DNA from: Cyanobacteriota bacterium
Lineage (GTDB): Bacteria; Cyanobacteriota; Vampirovibrionia; Vampirovibrionales; Vampirovibrionaceae
Length of the DNA: 64,000 bases
Direction: 5' to 3'
Assembly (NCBI GenBank): GCA_019751815.1
Contig: JAIEMW010000001.1
Span: 876,197 to 940,196 of the forward strand
Shown here piece after piece: positions 7,719 to 16,102 of this stretch (positions are counted from its first letter, which is position 1; each line of letters starts with the position of its first letter). The translations under genes were made by a program, and so were the position numbers. The notes beneath the pieces were generated by a model. The model saw only the letters and a list, made by a program, of their open reading frames with translations, searched no databases and had not been told where the DNA came from.

Positions 7719-10574
7719 ATGCGGACATTTTTGATTAAATTTTTCCTGTTCACCGTGCCTATCATTATCATTGGACTAGGCCTGGTGTACTTTTTTGGGC
7801 AGCCACTGCTAAACTGGTTGCTGCCATCTGATTTATACATTGGCTACATAGAAAGTCGCCAGGCAGTGGCGGCTATCTCAACAGAGTATATCGACAGCCT
7901 GACACGACCGTTGATCCCCAATTCATCTCTGGGCTTACCGCTTTACATTCAGGGCGTCATCTCGATGCTGCTGATTTTGGTGATGTTTTTCATCACCAAA
8001 ATCTTTCACCAGAGTCGTGTTCTGGTGATGGTACTGACCAGTCTCACCATTGTTCGCCATTTACTCTGGCGAGGTCTTGAGACCTTAGACTTTTCTTCTC
8101 CCGCAGGCACAGTAATCGGCTTGTTGATTTACGCCGCAGAACTCCTTGCCTTCTTTTCTCTCGTCTTAGGGTACTTTCAAATCTATAAACTGACCGATCA
8201 TAAACCGGTCGATCTGAATCAAATTCCCGACAATTTATGGCCCACAGTGGACGTGTTTGTGTGTACCTATAACGAACCCATTGCCGTGGTTTACAGGACA
8301 TTGGTTGGCTGCCAGGCCATTGACTATCCCAAAAAACGGGTGTATCTCCTTGATGACGGGAACCGCCGGGAAATGGCTGCGTTGGCTGAGAAATTAGGCA
8401 CAGGGTATATCAGTAGAACCAGTAATGAGCATGCTAAAGCCGGCAATTTAAACAACGCGATGAAATACACCGACGGGGATCTCATTCTCGTCTTTGATGC
8501 CGATCATGTCCCGTGCAATAATTTTTTATCGGAAGTGGTCGGATTCTTCACCAATGAAAAAATGGCGTTTGTCCAAGCCCCTCAACATTTTTTCACCCCC
8601 GATCCTTTCCAAAGAAATCTCGCGCTGGAAAATACGCTGAATAATGAACAAGATTATTTCTTCCACGTGGTTCAAGCCGGTAATGACCACTGGGGCGCCA
8701 CATTTTTTGCCGGCAGTTGTGCCATTTTTCGCCGTAGGGCATTAAGCGAAATTGGTGGCTTTGCCACAGAAACCATCACCGAAGATGTGCACACTGGTCT
8801 CAGACTACACGCACTAGGCTGGGAATCGCTGTACTACAACAAGTCTCTTTCGGCCGGTTTATCCACTGACAATTTTGCCGACTTTGTGAAACAACGTAAC
8901 CGCTGGGCCAAAGGAATGACCCAAGTCCTGCACTTTGATCATCCACTGTTTGTCAAAGGGCTCACCGTCCCACAACGAATTTGCTATCTCACCGGGATCT
9001 GGTATTTTTTCCACGGACTGCCGAGAATGGTGTTTTTAATTGCGCCCCTGTTCTTTTTGCTCTTTGGTTACAAAACAATCAATGCCGGCTTTTTGGAAGT
9101 CCTCACCTATTACACTCCCAGCTTTTTCTGTTTACTGATGGGTTTTTCCGTCATCTCCAGAGGCTTGCGTCAGAGTGTGTGGTCTGAAGTTTACGAAACC
9201 GCTCTCTGCTTTTATCTGCTCACCATTACCACGCTTACTCTGATTTTCCCGAAAAAAGCCAACTTCCGCGTCACGCCCAAAGGCACACTCTCCGAGACAC
9301 TGATCTTTAATTGGCAAATTGTGCTACCTCAAATTGTGATTACTGGGCTGATGGTTTTTGGTATTTTTCTGGCGATTGGCCGGGCCATTAATTCCCCAGA
9401 GTATATGGGGGGAATTTACACCAACATGTTTTGGACCATGTACAATTTGGGACTCTTATTTGGCGCTATCTACGTTGCGATGGAACAACCCCAATACCGT
9501 TTTGCCCCTCGGGTAAAACGTCAGCTCTATGCCATGGTCCGTCTATTAGATGGTTCCGTCGCGGTCGGTGAAACCCTCAATATCAGCGAAAGTGGGATTG
9601 CCATCATGTTCGACCAAACCATTCCATTGACAGGGCAGCTCCACCTTCAAATTACGGATTGGAGCTTGAATGAAACCAGTACATTTAAAGTCCAAGCTGT
9701 TCGAAGTCACATTAACCAAAACAAACAGCACATTGTGGGTTTTCACATTGTGGACCGCACCGACGAGCAACATCAAAAACTGATTCGCCACATGTTTAGC
9801 TCGCCTGAAGTATGGTTGGATCATAATATTGAAACGCGCCCTAGCCGCTCTCTGATGAATTTATTGGCATCCCCCCTTCGTTTATTAAATTTAAAAAATG
9901 CGCTGCCTCAGAAACGCCGAACCGTTCGTTTTGAATACTACTTACCTTGCGCGCTGGAAATTAACGGGCAACAAATTCAAGGGCATACCAATGATGTCAG
10001 TGAAACCGGCATTATGGTCTACACAGAGCAAGCCGTGCAAATTGAAGCCGATATGACCATCCATATCCATGTTCTTTGGCCGAACGGACAAATTAGTGAT
10101 TTTGTGACCCGTATTGCACGGATGGAACATACTGCCGAAGGGCATATGAAACTGGCACTTCAATTTATTAATTTATCCCTCGAAAAACGCCTCAGTATTA
10201 TTCGCCAACTCTATAATGACTGCGACAGTCTGATTCGAGTTGCACCGACACTTCACAAGATTTACTACTGCGAAATTATACAACCAGACGGGACTCACGT
10301 TAATGGCTATACAGAGGAAATCAGTGAGGGCGGACTGATCGCGGGGATCAAATCGAATGAAAATGTCTCTCTGCAAACCAATGATCGTGTGGTGATTCAT
10401 ATTTTTTGGAATCGAAACACTTATTCAACCTATCAAGGTGTCGTCAAAAGCTTGCATCAAAATCAAGAGTACAATTTACCACAAGCCCGTATCGCCTTTG
10501 AAAACGTGGATTTACACACATTGTACGAACTCAAAAAACATATTCATCAGCCCTTAGATATGAGTGTGTCTTAA
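7719..10574 (+). CDS. bcsA: Cellulose synthase catalytic subunit with three C-terminal PilZ-like modules
   Basis: This GT2 processive synthase adds glucose from UDP-glucose to beta-1,4-glucan while moving the chain through the inner membrane. Residues here are counted from the TTG at 7668. Four N-terminal membrane segments precede the GT domain, which has DD (229-230), DAD (277-279), TED (371-373) and QRNRW (409-413). The gating-loop word FRVTPKG is at 533-539, and further membrane helices run to about residue 605. Three PilZ-like modules follow. The first has RFAPR (611) and NISESG (638), the second RRTVR (750) and DVSETG (776), and the third only EISEGG (884) with no RxxxR. ATG at 7719 gives a natural membrane start; TTG at 7668 is the alternative. 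BcsA normally carries one PilZ. Confidence 0.93.
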   Translation: MRTFLIKFFLFTVPIIIIGLGLVYFFGQPLLNWLLPSDLYIGYIESRQAVAAISTEYIDSLTRPLIPNSSLGLPLYIQGVISMLLILVMFFITKIFHQSRVLVMVLTSLTIVRHLLWRGLETLDFSSPAGTVIGLLIYAAELLAFFSLVLGYFQIYKLTDHKPVDLNQIPDNLWPTVDVFVCTYNEPIAVVYRTLVGCQAIDYPKKRVYLLDDGNRREMAALAEKLGTGYISRTSNEHAKAGNLNNAMKYTDGDLILVFDADHVPCNNFLSEVVGFFTNEKMAFVQAPQHFFTPDPFQRNLALENTLNNEQDYFFHVVQAGNDHWGATFFAGSCAIFRRRALSEIGGFATETITEDVHTGLRLHALGWESLYYNKSLSAGLSTDNFADFVKQRNRWAKGMTQVLHFDHPLFVKGLTVPQRICYLTGIWYFFHGLPRMVFLIAPLFFLLFGYKTINAGFLEVLTYYTPSFFCLLMGFSVISRGLRQSVWSEVYETALCFYLLTITTLTLIFPKKANFRVTPKGTLSETLIFNWQIVLPQIVITGLMVFGIFLAIGRAINSPEYMGGIYTNMFWTMYNLGLLFGAIYVAMEQPQYRFAPRVKRQLYAMVRLLDGSVAVGETLNISESGIAIMFDQTIPLTGQLHLQITDWSLNETSTFKVQAVRSHINQNKQHIVGFHIVDRTDEQHQKLIRHMFSSPEVWLDHNIETRPSRSLMNLLASPLRLLNLKNALPQKRRTVRFEYYLPCALEINGQQIQGHTNDVSETGIMVYTEQAVQIEADMTIHIHVLWPNGQISDFVTRIARMEHTAEGHMKLALQFINLSLEKRLSIIRQLYNDCDSLIRVAPTLHKIYYCEIIQPDGTHVNGYTEEISEGGLIAGIKSNENVSLQTNDRVVIHIFWNRNTYSTYQGVVKSLHQNQEYNLPQARIAFENVDLHTLYELKKHIHQPLDMSVS

Positions 10575-10623
10575 AAATAATTTCCCCAAAATACAAAACG
10601 TGTTTTAGAATAGAGAGTGTTGG

Positions 10624-10650
10624 GACCGCGCTAAATTTGTTCTGGCGGTC
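10624..10650 (+). other. Small hairpin in the bcsA-bcsC spacer
   Basis: GACCGC (10624-10629) can pair with GCGGTC (10645-10650) over a 15-nt loop in the 146-bp gap. There is no T tract, so it is not a typical terminator; it may be a leader structure or stability element. I see no c-di-GMP riboswitch consensus here. Confidence 0.3.
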
Positions 10651-10720
10651 ACATGCAGGATCTCACTATCCTAAGACGTTTCGGTTGATAAACATTGCGT
10701 AAACCCATGAGGTTCATGAT

Positions 10721-13700
10721 ATGCGGCTCGCTGCATCTGTGCGAATTGCTTCTATCACAACATTTTGCCTGGTTGGATTGCTGGGCACGCAGATTGCCAT
10801 GTATGCCGCCGGTCCTGCAGAAGCTAAAACACATGTTAGCCCTTCTTTTAAGACCGGGGTTGAGGCTTACAACAAGGGCTATATTCAAAAAGCAATTCCA
10901 GCCTTTGAATCTGCTTTTAGAGCAGATGCCAAAAGTTTAACAGCGGGAACGTGGCTGGTGAAAGCATTGATGAGGCAGGGCGGCCCGGCTAACACGAAAC
11001 GTGCCGAATTGGTGCTGCGAAAAATATTGATGGCACACCCTGGTGACCCTTGGAGTGCAGAAAAACTGGGCACTATGTTGAGTTGGCATGAATCATCTCA
11101 ACCTGAAGCGGCGAAATGGTTAAAAGTAGCCGTCGATAATAGCCATGCTAATAATACTTATTCGGCCTCGCTTGAAGTGCGGATTTTATTGAGTGAAGTA
11201 TTAAGTTGGACAGGTCGGTATTCTGAATCGGTCAAATACGGGAGCCTAATTCTGGCGCAAGTTCCTAATACTCGCGGCAGTTGGTTTGAAGCTTATGCGT
11301 TAAGTTTAATCAAGACCAAGCATTGGTCTGAGGCCAAAGCGCTTTATGAAGGCCCCCTTCGAGCTCAACTCGATACTAACCCCAATGTTATTGCGGCCTA
11401 CGCGGACACACTCCGAAATTTAAATGCACTGCCTGAATCTGTGATGTTTTTCCAAAAAGCACGAGATATCACCCTGAATAAAATAACTGTGTTAAAGCAA
11501 TCCACACAATTTGACAAACTCTTGAGTCAGCTATCTTCTCTTGCATATGATTTAGGTGTCTATGATACCAGTACCTATCAGGACGGGTTAATACTGAGTC
11601 AACAATTATCAGCGGCAGGGAAACAGGCTCATGCCAATCGCTTAAGAATTGCAAGAACATTGGCGAAATTAGACCGGGCGCCGGAGGCAATCGATACATT
11701 TCAATTACTGTATAAGCAGGGATGGTTAAATACAGCAGAAAAATTGGAATACGCGGATTATTTGAGCAGTTTGAAATTGCCGGATACAGCGCTACCGGAT
11801 GCGGGCATTGTTGAATCTCTTTATAATGAGGTTTTGCATGGGGAAAGCACTACTGAAAACACCACTATTCACTTAAAGCTTGCTCGAATAGCAGCCATTC
11901 CTCCACATCAGGATTTTGATTCTGCCTTACAACATTTCCATTATGTGCTCAGTCAATTGCCCAATGCAGCTATCGATGAAAAGGCACTAAAGCAAGAGGT
12001 TGTAGACTTTTTAAAATCGTCGACGAGTGATGCAGAAAAGACCAATCGTGCATTTGAACAACTGATTCACCAATTTCCAGAGGATAGTCTTTTAAGAGGG
12101 GGCTATGCGGAATACTTATCCTGGCAGCCAGCACACCGTGTTGATTCGCTGAAAGGATACGTTGCTCTGGTTCAGGAAAATCCAGCACAGTTTTCTCAGT
12201 GGCAAGATGCCATTGAAAATGTGCTGGATTGGCACACGCCCGATGAAAATTTAATGCCATTATATTCACAAATTTTGACACTCAATCCCAAAAGCAGGGG
12301 GGCTCGTCTCAGTGAAGCGCGTTTATATAGAGACAGTTTAAAACAGCCCACTGAAGCCCTATCCCTCTTTGAAGGCTTGGTGCAAGATTATCCAGAAGAT
12401 AAAGCTTTAAACCAAGAATGGGTGGGTCTGCTGCAAAGTAATGAAATACCCCGCAAAGAAGCGCTCAAACAACTCGCAGGGGCGGTGGATAAATTCCCCA
12501 AAAATCCCTCTATTTTGACCGCTTACGGGAAATTACTGTCTTATACACAGCATTACGATCAAGCCATTACGCAATTTAACCGGGCATTAAAACTCGATCC
12601 TGACCAACGAGAAGCCATGGTTGGGAAGGCCCATGCCTATCTATGGAGCGGGCAGCCACTGGCCGCGAAATCCATTTTGGTCAAAGCGCGTTCTCTTTTT
12701 CCTCAAGACCCAGAGATACTGATGGGGCTTGCTGAGGCTGAGAAACAAAACGGTCGATACGATCAAGCCATGGATATTTTAAAACAGCTTCGACCACTGA
12801 TTAATTGGGCTCCCGCTAAGGATACCCAGAGCGAGTATATTCTCGTAGATCGCCGGGAAATATTGACTCTGGCCACAAATAGCGTGTCTGATGTGAGTAT
12901 GGATCCACCGGATCAGGCCCAATTCCATAAACAGGCTTTCACCACAGGTCCTAATACGACTGTTACTAACACTGATGACTTAGACAAAATGGTCCACGAA
13001 CTCGATCAGCAAATTGCTTCTAGCAAAAAAACACCCCCAGAGAAAAGATTAGCCACTGAGATGACTGCTGAGTACGAGCATCTGATTCGAGATTTAGACA
13101 ACACAATTCAGCGAGCACAGCCACACTTACAGGCCCCAGTGGTACATAGCGCCCTGGTTTTTGATCAACATGATAGAGAAACCTCCGACGAAAACAATTT
13201 AGAAGCTTCTTTAGAGTCATCTCTGGAGCCGGCAAGTGCTCACGCGCAGCAACTCAATACGGTATACGGTCCGCGAGTACCCATCGTTTATGATTTTCCG
13301 GTTCAGGAATCTTCGATTAACGCGATTGAGACGTCTATCAATCGAACGTTAAGACCTGTCTATCAAGCGGGTTTTGGCTTTCTAACACAACAAGGTGATC
13401 CCACCACAGTAGGGCTTCGCGGTCGCGGCTTCCCTAACCAGATGAGTCTGGCTATTACCCCCCAAGTTCGTCTACGTGGAGGAATTACCCCCACCCGTTG
13501 GTATCTTCCCAGAGCCAGACAAGCCAATCCAGCCACAACGTGGGGAATAGAATACAGCTGGGGTGGGACGGCAAAGTTATGGGATAGACTAACCCTAGAC
13601 GGGGACATGGCCATCACGCAATATACAGACAGCAGCACCAGCAGCCTTACCTACCAAGCCAGTGCGAAGTATCAAATCACAGATCATTTAGTTGTGCGTA

Positions 13701-14431
13701 CTGGAATGCGGCGGCTTCCGCTTGAAAACTCTTTATTATCACTGACCGGGATTCGCCCGAATAACGGGGTACTCAACGGACAGCTTCTGGGTCAGGCCAG
13801 AGAAAACTCGTTCTTTGTGGATGTCAATTCTCGTTTCACCCAGCATATCGATGCCAATTTTAATTATGAATATGGTTGGGTAGACGGGAATAATATCCCC
13901 ACCAATACCAAGCAACAGTTTTTTGCCTCAACTGGATATTCGGTCCCCTTAGATGAAAACACCACCGTTCGAATGGGGTATGAGTTTCTGTATTTTAGTT
14001 ACCGCCGCAATGCCACCAATGGCTATTTTGATATCGTCAACGGTCAGCGGGGTATCTTTAGTGGATTAAACCCAGCGGTGAATGCAGCTCCTGGCTATAT
14101 TGTGGGCGGTTATTTTAGTCCACGTGATTTTTATCTCAATGCCTTTCGACTGGATTTACAAGGGAACCTTTACAAGAAGTTTATTCAATACCGTCTTGGC
14201 GGCAGTTTGGGGATTCAATCTTTTAATCTCGGACATGGCATTATTGACTCATCCCCCACCACACTGGCGTCTTCGTTTAACACCGATATTTTAATGAACT
14301 GGACGGACAGTGTATCTACCTATATTACGGGGAATTTTATTGACTCCGGCGGTCTGTTTCAACGCTGGCGCTTTGGTGGTGGGATTATTTACCGTCCCAA
14401 TGTGCCTGGTTTGATGCCGTTAATAAAATAA
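10721..14431 (+). CDS. BcsC-like cellulose exporter: TPR repeats plus outer-membrane barrel
   Basis: This is a 1236-residue exported protein. A signal peptide occupies about residues 1-36 (cut near AEA-KT). Roughly residues 40-720 are tetratricopeptide-like repeats, for example the clear unit around ITQFNRALKLDPDQREAMVGKAHAYLWSG. A polar linker follows, then from about residue 870 a beta-rich region with aromatic strand ends (RPVYQAGFGFLTQQGDPTT to the terminal IIYRPNVPG), as expected for a barrel. This is the architecture of BcsC, which passes cellulose across periplasm and outer membrane. The start ATG follows GAGGT. It is co-oriented with bcsA, 146 bp downstream. The family call rests on architecture and context more than on sequence identity. 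Confidence 0.75.
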   Translation: MRLAASVRIASITTFCLVGLLGTQIAMYAAGPAEAKTHVSPSFKTGVEAYNKGYIQKAIPAFESAFRADAKSLTAGTWLVKALMRQGGPANTKRAELVLRKILMAHPGDPWSAEKLGTMLSWHESSQPEAAKWLKVAVDNSHANNTYSASLEVRILLSEVLSWTGRYSESVKYGSLILAQVPNTRGSWFEAYALSLIKTKHWSEAKALYEGPLRAQLDTNPNVIAAYADTLRNLNALPESVMFFQKARDITLNKITVLKQSTQFDKLLSQLSSLAYDLGVYDTSTYQDGLILSQQLSAAGKQAHANRLRIARTLAKLDRAPEAIDTFQLLYKQGWLNTAEKLEYADYLSSLKLPDTALPDAGIVESLYNEVLHGESTTENTTIHLKLARIAAIPPHQDFDSALQHFHYVLSQLPNAAIDEKALKQEVVDFLKSSTSDAEKTNRAFEQLIHQFPEDSLLRGGYAEYLSWQPAHRVDSLKGYVALVQENPAQFSQWQDAIENVLDWHTPDENLMPLYSQILTLNPKSRGARLSEARLYRDSLKQPTEALSLFEGLVQDYPEDKALNQEWVGLLQSNEIPRKEALKQLAGAVDKFPKNPSILTAYGKLLSYTQHYDQAITQFNRALKLDPDQREAMVGKAHAYLWSGQPLAAKSILVKARSLFPQDPEILMGLAEAEKQNGRYDQAMDILKQLRPLINWAPAKDTQSEYILVDRREILTLATNSVSDVSMDPPDQAQFHKQAFTTGPNTTVTNTDDLDKMVHELDQQIASSKKTPPEKRLATEMTAEYEHLIRDLDNTIQRAQPHLQAPVVHSALVFDQHDRETSDENNLEASLESSLEPASAHAQQLNTVYGPRVPIVYDFPVQESSINAIETSINRTLRPVYQAGFGFLTQQGDPTTVGLRGRGFPNQMSLAITPQVRLRGGITPTRWYLPRARQANPATTWGIEYSWGGTAKLWDRLTLDGDMAITQYTDSSTSSLTYQASAKYQITDHLVVRTGMRRLPLENSLLSLTGIRPNNGVLNGQLLGQARENSFFVDVNSRFTQHIDANFNYEYGWVDGNNIPTNTKQQFFASTGYSVPLDENTTVRMGYEFLYFSYRRNATNGYFDIVNGQRGIFSGLNPAVNAAPGYIVGGYFSPRDFYLNAFRLDLQGNLYKKFIQYRLGGSLGIQSFNLGHGIIDSSPTTLASSFNTDILMNWTDSVSTYITGNFIDSGGLFQRWRFGGGIIYRPNVPGLMPLIK

Positions 14432-14448
14432 GCGCTTTTTGTCCTTAT

Positions 14449-14480
14449 AAAAAGAAAAAGCCGATGATAGCATCGGCTTT
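14449..14480 (-). terminator. Terminator between convergent genes (best on the minus strand)
   Basis: GCCGATG (14460-14466) pairs with CATCGGC (14471-14477). Read on the minus strand the stem is followed by CTTTTTCTTTTT, a strong U tract serving the 435-residue gene. On the plus strand only TTT follows, so it is a weaker end for the BcsC-like gene. Confidence 0.75.
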
Positions 14481-14546
14481 AAAAAGAAGATATCGAAACT
14501 GTGTCTAAATTGGGGGAAATGGAAATGGAATGGAAATCTCTAAAAA

Positions 14547-15854
14547 TTAGGCATTAGAACCATACCCGAGCCACTGAAGGAGTGGGGAATCTTTCCGTAA
14601 AGAAAGCAGCTGCGGGAGACTGATTTCTAAGGGTTTACCAGTCACAGGGTTCTTCAGTCCTGGGACGGTAAATTTAGTTCCTGTGGCATTTTCAGCGGAG
14701 TGGTTGGTGGTTTCTTCGAAATTGAGATCGAGGTAAGCATTGGCACCGGTGGGTTTACGGACGGCGGCGGTAATTTTATATTCGCCGTTTTGAATCACAA
14801 ACCGTTCGGCTTTCTTGCCGTCAGCCCCGTCAATCTCTTGACTGGTCTTGACGACTGCACCGTTGCTCAGTTGAATATCTGCAATTAACCCATCGTTGTT
14901 AATATTGCCTTTAACAACCCCGTTGACGACCAATTCGCCTGAGGCTCTAAACTCAACGGTATCGTTTCCGATTTTGGTGATGGTTTTACCCACACCGAAT
15001 TTCCCGTTGTTATTTACTTTGGTACCGACAACATCGACGTTAATGCCGCCTTTGTCAGTATCTTTCAGGATGTTTAAGGTCTGTCCGTCTTTTAGGTTGG
15101 TCTCAAACCCTTTGAGAGCATCGGGAATGTCTCCAATACCAGGGGTGAATAGACCGACTTGTGGGTCTCCAAAAATACCAGCAGAACCTTTGATATTGGG
15201 ATCTTTGCAATCATTTTGTTGCGGCGGCAAACACTGGCCAATAATGTTTTGCAGTAAACAGCCCAGCAGCATGAGTGGGTTCATGCCCGGGTATGGCCGA
15301 GGAATTCCCTGAGGGATACCAGGCTGTCCGTAGGGCATACCGCCAAATTGCGGGTATTGGGGCATGAGCGGACCTGTGGGAGGAATAGCGCTACCGCCCC
15401 CAAAGGGAAACTTCCACAGGGATTGGCTGAGCATTTGATCGGAATTACCCAAGAAAGTCGCAGGATTGGCGTAGCTGCCAGAGGCAATATTATTTGATGC
15501 AATATTGTTATAGCCAAAGCCAGAGCCCAGACCCAGGCTTGAGCCAAGCCCGTACTGATTACCGAGCCCGGAATTATAACCCAGCATTGGATTTGAGCCC
15601 AATATTGAATTGTAACTATTTCCGGAACCAAAGCCCAGCAAAGAGCTGAGAACATCGGATGAAATATTAACCCGTAATAAATCATTTTGAGAATTATTAT
15701 TGGTGGCATTGGAGCCGAAAAATGGCCCATCACTCCCATCTGAAGAGAGTCCATCACCAATATTGATTAAAACCAATCGGTTGCGCGAATTATTGTCTGT
15801 CGCATTGGTGGTAAACCAGTAAGTCGGGACATTGTTATTTACTTGGCTGCTCAT
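14547..15854 (-). CDS. Gly/Asn-rich protein with a C-terminal beta-rich domain, unknown function
   Basis: This is a 435-residue protein with no recognised family. The first ~190 residues are low complexity, rich in Gly, Asn, Ser and Leu. They include two diverged copies of a NAT-x-NNS-x-N-x-L unit (near residues 17 and 49) and many G-L-G-S words. A Pro/Gln/Gly stretch follows. From about residue 220 there is a globular, strand-rich region starting AGIFGDPQVGLFTPG; it faintly recalls DUF1521/von Willebrand D-like GDPH modules, but the match is weak. There is no classical signal peptide. AGGAG lies 12 nt before the ATG. Surface or matrix location is a guess. Confidence 0.7.
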   Translation of the reverse strand: MSSQVNNNVPTYWFTTNATDNNSRNRLVLINIGDGLSSDGSDGPFFGSNATNNNSQNDLLRVNISSDVLSSLLGFGSGNSYNSILGSNPMLGYNSGLGNQYGLGSSLGLGSGFGYNNIASNNIASGSYANPATFLGNSDQMLSQSLWKFPFGGGSAIPPTGPLMPQYPQFGGMPYGQPGIPQGIPRPYPGMNPLMLLGCLLQNIIGQCLPPQQNDCKDPNIKGSAGIFGDPQVGLFTPGIGDIPDALKGFETNLKDGQTLNILKDTDKGGINVDVVGTKVNNNGKFGVGKTITKIGNDTVEFRASGELVVNGVVKGNINNDGLIADIQLSNGAVVKTSQEIDGADGKKAERFVIQNGEYKITAAVRKPTGANAYLDLNFEETTNHSAENATGTKFTVPGLKNPVTGKPLEISLPQLLSLRKDSPLLQWLGYGSNA

Positions 15855-16043
15855 ACGGCTCGATATCTCCTAGTTTCATGCATCTAAAATTGTGGTTTTT
15901 ACCCGAGTGACTTGCTCGACGACCCGTTGCGGTTTCGAGCGTTGTTCCATTTCCTATTGGAATAAACAATTGGAGATATCAAGTATTGCTTTAGGATATC
16001 ACTTTTGAAACATTTGTTTACATTCTTGCAGCCTAAAATAGCA

Positions 16044-16071
16044 ATAAACCCCTGTGCTGACAGGGGTTTAT
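16044..16071 (-). terminator. Hairpin terminator for the ClpA/B-like gene
   Basis: ATAAACCCCTGT (16044-16055) and ACAGGGGTTTAT (16060-16071) form a perfect 12-bp stem with a 4-nt loop, just past the stop of the minus-strand ATPase gene. The following minus-strand bases (TGCTATTTTA) are moderately T-rich. Confidence 0.65.
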
Positions 16072-16102
16072 GTGATATCCAATAAATTTGAAGGCCAGTT
16101 TC

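Noticed and set aside
10575..10720. Possible c-di-GMP riboswitch between bcsA and the BcsC-like gene
   Set aside because: Only a simple 6-bp hairpin is present; the GEMM-type conserved loops are absent.
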